Positions 1-8,485 of a stretch of 64,000 nt of DNA are shown one piece after another. The position numbers were made by a program, and so were the translations under genes. This DNA is from Paraburkholderia caffeinitolerans (GTDB lineage: Bacteria > Pseudomonadota > Gammaproteobacteria > Burkholderiales > Burkholderiaceae). The stretch covers positions 1-64,000 of the forward strand of contig NZ_CADIKL010000039.1 of the NCBI RefSeq assembly GCF_902859945.1. The letters are read 5' to 3'. A model generated the notes under the pieces. The model saw only the letters and a list, made by a program, of their open reading frames with translations. It had not been told where the DNA came from and did no database searches. Each line of letters opens with the position of its first letter. Position 1 is the first letter of the stretch.

Positions 1-944
1 CCGACAAGTTCCGCATGGAGAACACGGCTTCGGGCGACGCGCCCGAGTCGTGGCTGCTCGACCTGATCCGCCGCACGCATCTGATTCATCGGCTGCTCGT
101 GCCGATGGGCTTTTTGCTTGCCACGCTCGCACGCGTGCCGATCCGCGTGCGGCTGCCGAAGGCCATGCCTGCGGCAAGTGCGGTGCTCACGAAGCGCTCG
201 CGCGCGGGTGACATCCTCTGGGCGGTGTTCGTGATCGCGCTCACGGCGTACGTGGTTTGGCGCGTGGTCGCGTACGTGCGCACCGGCGTCACGCTCGACG
301 AAGTTGGCCACGTGTTCGTGCTCGGCCTCATCACGCTGCTGCGCGTGCTGCTGCTGATTGCGATTGCGTCGGTGATCTGGGTGCCGCTCGGCGTGCTGAT
401 CGGTCTGCGCCCCGCGCTTGCGGAGAAGGTGCAGCCGCTTGCGCAGTTTCTTGCGGCGTTCCCGGCGAACCTGCTGTTCCCGGTGTTCGTGATCGTGATC
501 GTGCGATTCCATCTGAATCCGGACATCTGGCTCTCGCCGCTGATCGTGCTCGGCACGCAGTGGTACATCCTCTTCAATGTGATTGCGGGCGCAACGGCTT
601 ATCCCAACGATTACAAGGAAGCGGCAAAGAACTTCCGCATTCGCGGCTGGCAATGGTGGCGCCAGGCGATGCTGCCGGGCATCTTCCCGTACTACGTGAC
701 GGGGGCGATTACCGCTTCTGGCGGCGCGTGGAATGCGAGCATCGTGTCCGAGTTCGTGCAGTGGGGCGACACCAAGCTCCAGGCGCACGGCTTGGGCGCG
801 TATATCGCGCAGACGACCGCCGCCGGCGACTTCCCGAAAATCATTTTGGGCATCGCGATGATGTCCCTGTTCGTTACGCTGTTCAACCGCTTGCTCTGGC
901 GTCCGATGTACACGTTCGCCGAGTCCCGGCTGCGGCTCGATTGA
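1..944 (+). CDS. ABC transporter permease, NitT/TauT type (5' end outside window)
   Basis: Inner-membrane permease of an importer of the nitrate/taurine/sulfonate type. The frame is open to the left edge, so the gene starts upstream; what is seen looks like the second half of a fused, duplicated permease. Counting from the ATG at 15, hydrophobic helices lie near residues 70-88, 100-126, 150-166, 172-190, 218-236 and 276-294. The cytoplasmic docking loop is visible as YKEAAKNFRIRGWQWWRQ near residues 197-214, the family EAA motif. The stop is followed 13 bp later by the ATPase gene, so the two form one operon. The substrate cannot be told from sequence; the solute-binding protein would lie upstream. 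Confidence 0.88.
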   Translation, partial: DKFRMENTASGDAPESWLLDLIRRTHLIHRLLVPMGFLLATLARVPIRVRLPKAMPAASAVLTKRSRAGDILWAVFVIALTAYVVWRVVAYVRTGVTLDEVGHVFVLGLITLLRVLLLIAIASVIWVPLGVLIGLRPALAEKVQPLAQFLAAFPANLLFPVFVIVIVRFHLNPDIWLSPLIVLGTQWYILFNVIAGATAYPNDYKEAAKNFRIRGWQWWRQAMLPGIFPYYVTGAITASGGAWNASIVSEFVQWGDTKLQAHGLGAYIAQTTAAGDFPKIILGIAMMSLFVTLFNRLLWRPMYTFAESRLRLD

Positions 945-957
945 GATGGAGTAAATC

Positions 958-2292
958 ATGCTGAATCCCAAGATCGTCTCATCCGACCTGCTGCCGATGC
1001 GCCCCGTGCCGGGCCAGGAAGTCCTCGCCGTGAAGCACGTCTCGCGCGGCTTCGCGAAGAAGGACGACGAGCGCCTCGTGCTCGACGACGTCAACCTCTC
1101 GCTGCGCGAAGGCGAAATCGTCGGACTGCTCGGCCGTTCCGGCTCGGGCAAGTCCACGCTTTTGCGCATCATCTCCGGCCTGATCGAGGCCACGTCGGGC
1201 GAAGTGAACTGGCTCGGCAAGCCGCTCGAAGGGCCGGCCGAAGGCGTCTCGATGGTGTTCCAGACTTTCGCGCTGTTCCCATGGCTCACGGTGTTGCAGA
1301 ACGTGGAAGCGGGCCTCGAAGCGCAAGGCGTGGGCGCGCGCGAGCGCCGCGAGCGCGCGCTGGCCGCCATCGACCTGATCGGTCTGGACGGCTTCGAAAA
1401 CGCCTACCCGCGCGAACTCTCGGGCGGCATGCGCCAGCGTGTGGGCTTTGCGCGCGCGCTCGTGGTGGACCCGGCGCTGCTGCTGATGGACGAGCCGTTC
1501 TCGGCGCTCGACGTGCTGACCGCCGAAACGCTGCGCACCGATTTGCTCGACCTGTGGACGCAAGGCCGCATGCCGATCAAGTCGATGCTGATCGTCACGC
1601 ACAACATCGAGGAAGCGGTGTTCATGTGCGACCGCATTCTGGTTTTGTCGTCGAATCCGGGGCGCGTGGTGGCCGAGATCAAGGTGCCGTTCAAGCATCC
1701 GCGCAATCGCCTGGACCCGGCGTTCCGCAAACTCGTGGACGAGATCTACGCGAAGATGACCGCGCGCGAAGCGGCTGAAGCTTCGCAACGGCGTCTTGAA
1801 GTGGGCAGCCGTTTGCCCGATGTTTCCACGAACTTGATGGCGGGCTTGATCGAGACGCTGGCGGCCGCGCCGTATCACGGCCGCGCCGACATGCCCGAGA
1901 TCGCGCGTTCGCTGCATCTCGAAGTGGACGATTTGTTTCCGATTGCGGAAGTGCTGCAACAGCTGGGTTTCGCCGACGTGCGCGACGGCGATCTGCTGCT
2001 CACGCCACCCGCTCGCGTGTTCGCGGAGATGGGCACGCAGGCGCGCAAGCTGATGTTCGCCGATCATTTGCTGCGTAACGTGCCGCTCGCGGCGCGGATC
2101 AAGAAGGTGCTCAACGAGCGCCCGGGGCATCGCGCGCCGCGCGTGCGCTTTGAGCAGGAGCTTGAGGACTTTCTCTCTGATGTGGCGGCGGAAGAGACGC
2201 TCGATACCGTGATCGACTGGGGACGGTATGGCGAGATCTTTTCGTATAACGATCAGTCGGAGATTTTTAGTCTCGAAGATGTTGAGGCTTGA
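958..2292 (+). CDS. ABC transporter ATP-binding protein with AAA-associated C-terminal domain
   Basis: ATPase partner of the preceding permease. The first ~265 residues are a NitT/TauT-type nucleotide-binding domain: Walker A GRSGSGKST near residue 60, Q-loop VFQTF, signature LSGGMRQR, Walker B LLLMDEPFSALD and switch His in VTHNIEEA. Residues ~290-440 are an extra C-terminal domain, as in ATPases annotated with an AAA-associated domain, so the protein (444 residues) is far longer than a plain SsuB/TauB (~260). The role of the extension is not known to me; a regulatory function is an inference. The ATG follows a GGAG-type ribosome site in the short gap after the permease stop. Confidence 0.9.
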   Translation: MLNPKIVSSDLLPMRPVPGQEVLAVKHVSRGFAKKDDERLVLDDVNLSLREGEIVGLLGRSGSGKSTLLRIISGLIEATSGEVNWLGKPLEGPAEGVSMVFQTFALFPWLTVLQNVEAGLEAQGVGARERRERALAAIDLIGLDGFENAYPRELSGGMRQRVGFARALVVDPALLLMDEPFSALDVLTAETLRTDLLDLWTQGRMPIKSMLIVTHNIEEAVFMCDRILVLSSNPGRVVAEIKVPFKHPRNRLDPAFRKLVDEIYAKMTAREAAEASQRRLEVGSRLPDVSTNLMAGLIETLAAAPYHGRADMPEIARSLHLEVDDLFPIAEVLQQLGFADVRDGDLLLTPPARVFAEMGTQARKLMFADHLLRNVPLAARIKKVLNERPGHRAPRVRFEQELEDFLSDVAAEETLDTVIDWGRYGEIFSYNDQSEIFSLEDVEA

Positions 2293-2322
2293 TGCGAAGT
2301 CGCGCTACGTGGCGATATTGGA

Positions 2323-2350
2323 CCGGGGCCTTGGGCCCCGGTTTTGTTTT
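2323..2350 (+). terminator. Rho-independent terminator after the ABC operon
   Basis: A perfect 8-bp GC-only stem (CCGGGGCC, loop TTG, GGCCCCGG) is followed by TTTTGTTTT, 30 bp after the ATPase stop codon. It closes the ABC transporter operon and marks the left border of the lower-GC accessory patch. Confidence 0.85.
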
Positions 2351-2396
2351 GTGGGGTGGGGCGGAATTTTGTGAGGGATGTGTAGTATCGGCTGTA

Positions 2397-2420
2397 GTCG
2401 GCCAAAAGCAGCCGTTCGAC
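2397..2420 (+). repeat. Short dispersed GGCC-type repeat, copy 1
   Basis: Sequence GTCGGCCAAAAGCAGCCGTT and following bases, related to similar stretches at 3007-3028, 3044-3063, 3843-3866 and 52123-52145. The shared pattern is roughly TCGgCC-N3-AGCgGnC. All copies seen lie in non-coding or accessory DNA. Function unknown. Confidence 0.45.
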
Positions 2421-2478
2421 AGAGCGGGCTAGATAGCAGAGAATCCAACAGGCGCTTAATTTTCACAATCTCCTTGAT

Positions 2479-2997
2479 ATGGCTAATCGACGTAAGACTA
2501 TTTGGGTAAGCGCCGTCATAGCTTTTGGGGCATTGTTATTTTGGCTCGCATGCCTGTCACGGGATGCCTACCCAACGCCAGTCCTTGGACGCTGGCTGCC
2601 AATAGCCAGTGGCGTGATTGCCGGAGTTATTAGCATCTGGCTGTCGCGTGGACTACGTCCGCCTTTAGAAAATCCTTTGAAGCATATCGTTGCGTCTTTC
2701 GTGACTGGCGCTATGGCTGTGGGTATGTTGGTAACAGTGGCGCTGGATACGTTGGTGCGCTTTACGTCAGATCAACCACATACAGAAACAGCAACTTACT
2801 CACATACATCGGGATCAAGAAGCTGTTCCTATGGGATTGTGTTTATGGATTCTGTGCTGCATGGAGACATCCATTTCTGTGGGCCACGCTGGGATGTTCC
2901 TGCAAACTCCAATTCGGGTGTACTTCACATTACCGAGACAAGCGGACCATTCGGCGTGGTGCTTCAGCAGGTGATGGTAGAGAGTACGTCGCAATGA
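2479..2997 (+). CDS. Hypothetical membrane protein
   Basis: Unrecognised protein of 172 residues. Three hydrophobic segments at about residues 8-26, 38-57 and 69-91 are followed by a polar C-terminal region of ~80 residues with two cysteines (SCSYG and HFCGPRW contexts), probably on the outer face if paired. Base composition is visibly less GC-rich than in neighbouring genes. No good ribosome-binding site precedes the ATG, which lowers confidence in the start. It points opposite to the attC-like sites just downstream, so it is not a normally oriented cassette gene of that array, but it lies in the same accessory patch. Confidence 0.55.
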   Translation: MANRRKTIWVSAVIAFGALLFWLACLSRDAYPTPVLGRWLPIASGVIAGVISIWLSRGLRPPLENPLKHIVASFVTGAMAVGMLVTVALDTLVRFTSDQPHTETATYSHTSGSRSCSYGIVFMDSVLHGDIHFCGPRWDVPANSNSGVLHITETSGPFGVVLQQVMVESTSQ

Positions 2998-3006
2998 GGT
3001 GCCGGA

Positions 3007-3063
3007 TTCGGCCAGGAGCGGCCAGTCGCCTGCTACTAATTCACGCCGAAAGCAGCCATTCCC
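3007..3063 (+). repeat. Short dispersed GGCC-type repeats, copies 2 and 3
   Basis: Two related copies lie side by side: TTCGGCCAGGAGCGGCCAGT at 3007 and CGCCGAAAGCAGCCATTCCC at 3044. They sit between the stop of the hypothetical membrane protein gene and the first attC-like site. Confidence 0.45.
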
Positions 3064-3069
3064 GTGAGA

Positions 3070-3125
3070 GTTAACGTCGGAGTTAAACGGCGGCACAGCC
3101 GTCCGCCTTGAACAAGATTTTAGGC
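3070..3125 (-). repeat. Integron attC-like site 1 (distal end of cassette)
   Basis: Read on the minus strand this has the layout of an attC (59-base element): a degenerate R'' box at the gene's stop (GCCTAAAATC), TGTTCAAGGCGG, a short hairpin tip GACGGCTGTGCCGCC, TTTAACTCC, then the R' region GACGTTAAC. It is closely related to the site at 3488-3543. The R'' and R' boxes deviate from RYYYAAC and GTTRRRY, so it may be partly decayed. Confidence 0.65.
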
Positions 3126-3488
3126 GTATTTGAGAAATAGGTCACCGTAGCCCCAAACGAGCGCGCCCCAAATTGTGATTACGGCAATGACCCACGACAG
3201 AACGTGATGATGAGTTTCGAACAGGTGGTAGAGCGACCATGACTCCGCAAAGGTTCCGCCGCGAATGGACACCAAGAAGCCGCTGATTCGGTACTGCGCA
3301 AACACGGCAAAAATCGAAGTGATTGCACCGCTGCGTTGGAACCAAGATGCGAGTGACTCCGAACCCGGCCGCAGTACTGAACAGAGCGAAAGGGGGCCGA
3401 CAACGATTGCCGATACGCAGAGAAAGACGATCAGACAAAGCTCGGCTTTGAGTTTCGTGGCGACCGTAGTAGGCATTGAAGGCAACAT
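3120..3488 (-). CDS. Cassette-borne hypothetical membrane protein
   Basis: Unrecognised 122-residue protein with hydrophobic stretches at about residues 15-36, 55-72 and 90-112, so probably an inner-membrane protein. Its placement is what matters: the ATG at 3488 begins four bases into the cassette (boundary G|TTAGATG in the upstream attC-like site) and the TAA stop is embedded in the R'' box of the downstream attC-like site. This is the usual economy of an integron gene cassette. A second in-frame ATG four codons in (3476) is an alternative start. No promoter of its own is seen; cassette genes are commonly read from an external promoter. Confidence 0.6.
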   Translation of the reverse strand: MLPSMPTTVATKLKAELCLIVFLCVSAIVVGPLSLCSVLRPGSESLASWFQRSGAITSIFAVFAQYRISGFLVSIRGGTFAESWSLYHLFETHHHVLSWVIAVITIWGALVWGYGDLFLKYA

Positions 3489-3543
3489 CTAACGTTGGAG
3501 TTAAGCGGCGGCGTAGCCGTCCGCCTTGAACGAATTGTTAGCC
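3488..3543 (-). repeat. Integron attC-like site 2
   Basis: On the minus strand: R'' GGCTAACAATT, CGTTCAAGGCGG, hairpin tip GACGGCTACGCCGCC, CTTAACTCC and R' AACGTTAGA. From memory it is strikingly like the attC of aadA-type cassettes in the outer arms (TCTAACAATTCGTTCAAG and CTTAACTCAAGCGTTAGA). Both core boxes match RYYYAAC and GTTRRRY. An open frame entering from higher coordinates ends on the TAA of this R'' box. Confidence 0.78.
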
Positions 3544-3792
3544 AGCTTGCGACGCTGGCTCAGGGTTGTCTATCTGGGAACTGGACACTGATGTTCCCGG
3601 AGTCGGAATTGTCGATAATACCCGCGTCCTCAATCGCAACGTCAGCGGTGTTATGAGCCCATTGGATCGCGATGAATGGCTGGCGCTGTCCAACTGGAGC
3701 AGTAGACGCCACGCCAAGGGCTCGCGCCGGCAGGCCCCGAGAAGCGCAGTTCTCGCATCGGGTCTGCTCGCACGGCCAGCATTTCTCGCCAC
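3538..3792 (-). CDS. Possible cassette ORF ending at attC site 2 (doubtful)
   Basis: An 84-codon GTG-started frame on the minus strand whose TAA stop falls in the R'' box of the attC-like site, as cassette genes often do. The product is Ser/Arg/Leu-rich, has no recognisable domain and no hydrophobic segment, and a second frame overlaps it. It may be a decayed or non-coding cassette. It is listed because of its position, not because the protein is convincing. Confidence 0.25.
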   Translation of the reverse strand: MARNAGRASRPDARTALLGACRREPLAWRLLLQLDSASHSSRSNGLITPLTLRLRTRVLSTIPTPGTSVSSSQIDNPEPASQAG

Positions 3793-3842
3793 TTCCGGGA
3801 AAATTGGATTCCCCCAAAGCGACCGTTCGCGACCGGCTCAAA

Positions 3843-3866
3843 TGGGTCGCGAGCGGCCTCATTACC
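3843..3866 (+). repeat. Short dispersed GGCC-type repeat, copy 4
   Basis: GGGTCGCGAGCGGCCTCATT and following bases fit the same loose pattern as the copies near 2.4 and 3.0 kb. Confidence 0.4.
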
Positions 3867-3949
3867 CGGATATCGGCTCTGATCTGTTTAAGCAGATGTG
3901 CTGTTCCCGGAACTTAAGCGGCTGCTTTCCCTTTGTGCCGGGAGCACAC

Positions 3950-3970
3950 AAAGGTGAGCTTCTCCGGGAC
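3950..3970 (+). repeat. AAAGGTGAGC-NN-TCCGGGA repeat, copy 1
   Basis: AAAGGTGAGCTTCTCCGGGA. Preceded by CTTTGTGCCGGGAGCACA, making a small inverted repeat with the CACAAAG at its start. Same orientation as the other copies in the window. Confidence 0.6.
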
Positions 3971-4074
3971 CCGTGACGAAGCACCGGCCTCACTCCCTCG
4001 CCCCACACCCAGGTCATTGATTACACAGAAAACTCCGCCGCACGCGGGACGCGCGGCGAGCGCCCCAAGCCCTT

Positions 4075-4123
4075 AAAGGTGAGCATTTCCGGGATCCCTC
4101 GCCAGGCAACGCAAAGGTGAGCC
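4075..4123 (+). repeat. AAAGGTGAGC repeat, copies 2 (full) and 3 (half)
   Basis: A full copy AAAGGTGAGCATTTCCGGGA at 4075-4094, then AAAGGTGAGCC at 4113 without the TTCCGGGA half. They lie directly downstream of the leftward MscS gene. Confidence 0.6.
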
Positions 4124-4159
4124 CAGCACCCGCGATGCACGCACCGCCCCGAGCAAGCA

Positions 4160-6883
4160 TCAATTCGGCTTCCCACGCTCCTCACCGCGCGATCGCCCCG
4201 TAGCACGATCGCCATCGCCATCCTCATCACCCGAATCACGCCGGCCATCGCCATACATCCGCCCTTCAACATCACCCCCACTCGCGCGCCCAATCAAAAA
4301 ACTCCGCTGCGGATTGGCAAGCTCAATCCCGCGCTCCGTAAACCGCGCCAGCACACGCCGATTAAACTCGCGCTGCACGCCCCAGCGCGCCGAATCCTTG
4401 CACTGCATCTGCCCCACCAGCGTCACGCTCGACCCATCCACCTGATCCACGCCCCAGTACGCGAAGTCGCCGAGAATGCCCTTCTTGTACGCTTCGTCGT
4501 TGCGAATTTCCGCGCCGATTTCCTTGAGCGTGTCGATGGCGCGCTGCAAATCCGCGCCATGCGCGATCAGCACCTTCACCGCCGCATTGCCGATGCCGCG
4601 ATTCGTGTTGTTCACCGTCGTCACCGAGCTGAACGGCACGGTGTAGAGCGAGCCATCGCCGCCGCGCAAACGCACCGTGCGGATCGAAAGAAACTCGACC
4701 GTGCCCGAAACGCCCGCGACGGTGACCCAGTCGCCCACCTGCATCGCATTCTCGGTGAGCAGAAAGATGCCGGTGATGAAGTCCTGCACGAGCTTTTGCG
4801 AGCCGAAGCCCAGCGCGACGCCAAAGATGCTTGCGCCCGCAATCAACGGCGCGGTGTTCACGCCGAGCTGCGAGAGCGCCGTGAGCCCGACCACCACGAG
4901 GATCGCGACGAACAGCGTGGTGCGGAACATCGGCAGCAGCGTGCGCAGGCGCGCGGCGCGCACGAAGTCGCCCGCGTCGGTCCACGCGTTCAGGCGCCGC
5001 TCGGCCGCGCCGTTCGCGGCCTCCCAGATCACGATGGCGACGGCAATGGCGATCGCGACCGTCAGCAGCGCGGAGCCGATCAGGTGCCCGACGGGCGCGT
5101 TCGCGATGAGACGGCCCGGATGCAGGCCCCATACGCGCACCAGGATGTCGAGCGTGGCGATCCACAGCGCGGCAACCACGATGCGCCGCAGCGCCGGGTA
5201 GTAGCGATACGCGCGGCGCTGCGCGATGGTCATGTTCTCGCCGTTGCCGTTCGGGTCGAACACGCGGCCGAGCGCGCCGAGCGTGACGATGGCCACCATG
5301 CGCGCGGCGAGCAGCACGGCGAGCGAGACGCCGCCGGCGCGCACGAGTTCGCGGTAGCCGCCGCGCAGGTCGAGCGCCCACACGAACCACAGCGCCATCA
5401 CGGCGAACACGGCGGCGGCGGCCCAGATGTCGGCGAACCAGTGCACGAGATACGCGAACGAGCTGCGTTCGGCGGCCGACTTGCGGATGGCCGCGGCCAC
5501 CGGCTGGCGGCATTGCAGAATGGCCACGGCGAGTGCGACGTGCGCGAACAGGATGATGAGCTTGAGCAGCGCGAGGTGCGTGTCCTCGGTCATACCGAGC
5601 GGCACCGCGCCGCCGAGCGCGCCGCCCACGCCGCCGATCACGACGATGCGCACGAGCCAGCGCTGCGCGAATGCGGCCCAGGTGGCGGAGAGCGGCATGA
5701 GCCGCAAGGCGTCGGCGTCGGGCGCGAACAGCATGGTGCCGATGACGACGATGACGCGGCAGACTACCCACGTGTCGACGAGGTGGCCGACGGCGGCGGC
5801 AGGCGCGGCGTCCGCGGGGCTCAGGAGCGAGAGCACGCCGGCGGCGCACAGTCCGAATGCGATCACGGGCACGAGCTCGAGCAGGGCAACGAGCAGCGCC
5901 CAGGGCAGCCGCTTGAGCAGGCGCCAGTGCTGCGCGCCACGGATGCGGTGGCGCGCTTCGCGCGCGAGCGAGGCGATGCGCTGCACGGAGGCGTCGGTGG
6001 CCTCTGTGGCGAGGGCGCTGGCTCTTGCGCCGGCGTGCTCGTCGAGGTTGGTGTTCGTCGCGGCGGGCATCATGCCCGCAGCGGCACGCAGGGTCGCCTG
6101 ATCGGATTCTGCCGGCTGCACGCCAGTCGCATCAGGTGATGAAGATGAGGAATCCTTTTCATGTGGCGAGTCTGCGGCGCTGGACGCTCCGCCGGTGCCT
6201 CGCGCTTCGTCCGCGTCCTGCGTGGCCGCCGCATGCTCGACGAGTGCGCGGCGCGGTTTGCCGATGGCACGGCGCAGAAGCGCTTCGATCGCGAGCGCCG
6301 GCACGAGCGTGAGCAGCAGCACGCGTAGCAGCGAGAGCAGCATCGCGTGGCCTTGTGGCGTGCCGATGCGGGTGCTCCACCAGTCGCGTGCGGACGCAAC
6401 GTTGAAGAGCGCCGCGCGCGTGCGCAGCAGTTGTTGGCCAACGGCCTGCGCGCCACGCGCGGCACCGTCGGCGATTTGCAGCACGAGGCCATTCGAGCGC
6501 AGCGCGTTGGCGAGCGGCGCGGAGGCCGAAGCGCTGCTGGCCGCCGATGCGGGTGCGTTGGCGCTTGTGCCGGCTGAAGCCGCCGTGGTTGCCGAGGCCG
6601 GCGTGGCGAGCGCGCCCGCAGCGGCGATCGCGCGCAGCGTGTCCGTCATGCGCGCGCGCTGGACCGGATCGTTGAGCACCTGCAATGCCGCGTTCGCCTG
6701 GGCGGGCGTCAGCACGACGGGCGCGGCGGGGTTCACCGCCGATGCGGCAGCGGGCGCCGCCGCGCTGCACGGCGCGGCGGCGGGCAGGGCAAGCAGCAAT
6801 GTGCAAGCGACGGCGGCAATCAGCGTGTTGAAGCACTGCGCGGCACCCGACTGTAAGCGGGAAGAAAGAGACGTGCTGGGCAT
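4160..6883 (-). CDS. Large mechanosensitive channel protein, MscS/YbiO type
   Basis: Inner-membrane channel that opens under membrane tension. I place the start at 6883 (907 residues): the N-terminus then reads as a signal peptide (MPSTSLSS..., hydrophobic core ending near residue 40), while the longer open frame runs back into the divergent MFS gene's 5' region. An Ala-rich periplasmic region (~40-160) is followed by about ten hydrophobic helices. The pore helix and beta domain are clear near residues 690-780: LGFGSQKLVQDFITGIFLL, then QVGDWVTVAGVSGTVEFLSI and NTNRGIGN. An acidic/basic tail (GDGRRDSGDEDGDGDR) ends the protein. It resembles the large multi-helix branch (YbiO, MscM-like) rather than the small MscS. 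No SD is obvious before the chosen ATG. Confidence 0.85.
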   Translation of the reverse strand: MPSTSLSSRLQSGAAQCFNTLIAAVACTLLLALPAAAPCSAAAPAAASAVNPAAPVVLTPAQANAALQVLNDPVQRARMTDTLRAIAAAGALATPASATTAASAGTSANAPASAASSASASAPLANALRSNGLVLQIADGAARGAQAVGQQLLRTRAALFNVASARDWWSTRIGTPQGHAMLLSLLRVLLLTLVPALAIEALLRRAIGKPRRALVEHAAATQDADEARGTGGASSAADSPHEKDSSSSSPDATGVQPAESDQATLRAAAGMMPAATNTNLDEHAGARASALATEATDASVQRIASLAREARHRIRGAQHWRLLKRLPWALLVALLELVPVIAFGLCAAGVLSLLSPADAAPAAAVGHLVDTWVVCRVIVVIGTMLFAPDADALRLMPLSATWAAFAQRWLVRIVVIGGVGGALGGAVPLGMTEDTHLALLKLIILFAHVALAVAILQCRQPVAAAIRKSAAERSSFAYLVHWFADIWAAAAVFAVMALWFVWALDLRGGYRELVRAGGVSLAVLLAARMVAIVTLGALGRVFDPNGNGENMTIAQRRAYRYYPALRRIVVAALWIATLDILVRVWGLHPGRLIANAPVGHLIGSALLTVAIAIAVAIVIWEAANGAAERRLNAWTDAGDFVRAARLRTLLPMFRTTLFVAILVVVGLTALSQLGVNTAPLIAGASIFGVALGFGSQKLVQDFITGIFLLTENAMQVGDWVTVAGVSGTVEFLSIRTVRLRGGDGSLYTVPFSSVTTVNNTNRGIGNAAVKVLIAHGADLQRAIDTLKEIGAEIRNDEAYKKGILGDFAYWGVDQVDGSSVTLVGQMQCKDSARWGVQREFNRRVLARFTERGIELANPQRSFLIGRASGGDVEGRMYGDGRRDSGDEDGDGDRATGRSRGEERGKPN

Positions 6884-7187
6884 GGGAAGAAAGCGATATC
6901 GAATCCGGATCGCTGTGCGTTCGCAAGTCTTGTGCCCCGGATTCGTGGGCAGGTCGAGGACGCGGCGGCACGCGGAGAGTGAGGGCCCGGAGTATGCGCT
7001 GCGCGGCGGCGTTTCAGGCTCGATGCGGTCGCGTTGGATTGAGATATCGCAACTAACAGCCAATCCCGCAAGCTCACCTCGAATTGGGCGGCGGCGCGGG
7101 TTTTGATCAGTGGCGCGGAATATGCCCCCAGTGCTACCGTTGCACGACACCCCAACCAGGCCGCGCAGCGGCCACCGGAGACCGCCG

Positions 7188-8477
7188 ATGAACAGCGCGA
7201 GCATGAGCGCAGCGAGCAAGGGCAAGCTGAGCCGCAAACAGTTGATCTTCGCGGCCACCATCGGCAATGCGCTCGAGTTCTTCGACTTCACGGTTTACAG
7301 CTTCTTCGCGCTCACGATTGGCAAGCTGTTCTTTCCCACCATGTCGAGCTACGGGCAATTGCTCGCCTCGGTTGCGACCTTCGGCGTGGGCTTCGTGATG
7401 CGCCCGCTCGGCGGCGTGGTGATCGGCGCTTACGCGGACCGCGCGGGCCGCAAGCCCGCCATGACGCTCACTATCTTCATGATGGCGCTGGGCTGCGCGC
7501 TGATTGGCCTTGCGCCCACCTATGCGCAAATCGGCGTGGCGGCGCCCATGATCATCGTGCTCGCGCGGCTGCTGCAGGGCTTCTCGGCGGGTGGGGAGGT
7601 GGGCGCTTCCACCACGCTCTTGATCGAAGCGGGCACCCCGGCCAATCGCGGCCTGCTCGGCAGCTATCAGTTCGCGAGCCAGGGCCTTGGCGTGTCGCTC
7701 GGTGCGTTGATGGCAGGACTCCTGACGATGTTCCTGCATCCCGACACCCTGCTCGCATGGGGCTGGCGCGTGCCGTTCCTGATGGGCGTGGCGATCGCGC
7801 CGCTCGGCATGTGGATCCGCCGCCGTCTGGAGGAGCAGGGGAGCCCCGCTGCGCGCGCCGTGCGCATGCCAGTGGTCACGGTGCTGCGCGACCACTGGCG
7901 CAACGCGCTGCTGGGCACGCTGCTCACGATGGGATCGACCGTGATTGCCTATGTCGTTACGTTCTACATGCCCACCTACGCGATTCACGAACTCAAGGTG
8001 CCCGCGACCACGGCGCTGCTGGCGGGCCTGGTGTCCGGCGTGGTGACCTTCGTGGTCGGGCCGATCGCGGGGTTGCTCTCCGACCGCATCAGCCGGCGCG
8101 CACTGGTGTTCTGGCCGCGGCTGGCCGTGGTGGTGCTGATCTGGCCGGCGTTCCAGTGGCTTTCCAGCGGACCGGATGCCGCGCGCCTGCTCATCACCGT
8201 TGGCGGCCTGAGCGTGCTGCTCGCGCTGCAGGCCGCGCCCGCCATCACGATGCTGCCCGAGATGTTCCCGCGCGCGGTGCGCGCAACGGGCATGGCTATT
8301 GTCTATAGCGTGGGCGTGGCGATCTTCGGCGGCTTCGCACAGGCCATCGCCACCTGGCTCATCAGGATCACGGGCGACCTGCACGCACCTGCCTGGTACG
8401 TGATGGTGTGCGTGGCGCTTTCGTGCCTCACGCTGCCATTCATTCGCGACCTCACCGGCAAGCCGCTGGAGGACTGA
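7188..8477 (+). CDS. MFS transporter, metabolite:H+ symporter family
   Basis: Twelve-helix inner-membrane symporter of the MHS branch (relatives carry citrate, ketoglutarate, proline, shikimate or aromatic acids); the substrate is not deducible. The ATG at 7188 is preceded by CCGGAGACCGCCG, a good ribosome site, giving 429 residues; an upstream in-frame ATG at 7110 lacks one. Hallmarks are GNALEFFDFTVYSFFA in helix 1, the GAYADRAGRKPAM loop between helices 2 and 3, and RLLQGFSAGGEVGAS in helix 4. The start region faces the MscS gene, so the two are divergent. It ends 8 bp from the convergent reductase gene. Confidence 0.9.
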   Translation: MNSASMSAASKGKLSRKQLIFAATIGNALEFFDFTVYSFFALTIGKLFFPTMSSYGQLLASVATFGVGFVMRPLGGVVIGAYADRAGRKPAMTLTIFMMALGCALIGLAPTYAQIGVAAPMIIVLARLLQGFSAGGEVGASTTLLIEAGTPANRGLLGSYQFASQGLGVSLGALMAGLLTMFLHPDTLLAWGWRVPFLMGVAIAPLGMWIRRRLEEQGSPAARAVRMPVVTVLRDHWRNALLGTLLTMGSTVIAYVVTFYMPTYAIHELKVPATTALLAGLVSGVVTFVVGPIAGLLSDRISRRALVFWPRLAVVVLIWPAFQWLSSGPDAARLLITVGGLSVLLALQAAPAITMLPEMFPRAVRATGMAIVYSVGVAIFGGFAQAIATWLIRITGDLHAPAWYVMVCVALSCLTLPFIRDLTGKPLED

Positions 8478-8485
8478 AGGCGGCT

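Larger units (their letters stand above)
3544..4159. other. Gene-poor stretch with short repeats
   Basis: About 600 bp between the attC-like site and the MscS gene stop. Apart from the doubtful ORF above it holds one GGCC-type repeat copy (3843-3866), an inverted repeat CTTTGTG/CACAAAG (3930-3953) and three copies of the AAAGGTGAGC element. No convincing gene, tRNA or mobile-element gene is visible. Confidence 0.6.

Noticed and set aside
3560-3862. 100-codon minus-strand frame overlapping the possible cassette ORF
   Set aside because: It does not end in the attC-like site and shows no domain; two overlapping weak frames argue that neither is strongly coding.
4559-6139. 526-codon open frame antisense to the MscS-type gene
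   Set aside because: Composition (Arg, His, Asp, Gln) is that of a GC-bias shadow; the opposite strand encodes the channel with pore motifs.
6884-7291. Longer N-terminus for the MscS-type protein
   Set aside because: It would run into the divergent MFS gene's 5' end, and the ATG at 6883 gives a proper signal peptide.
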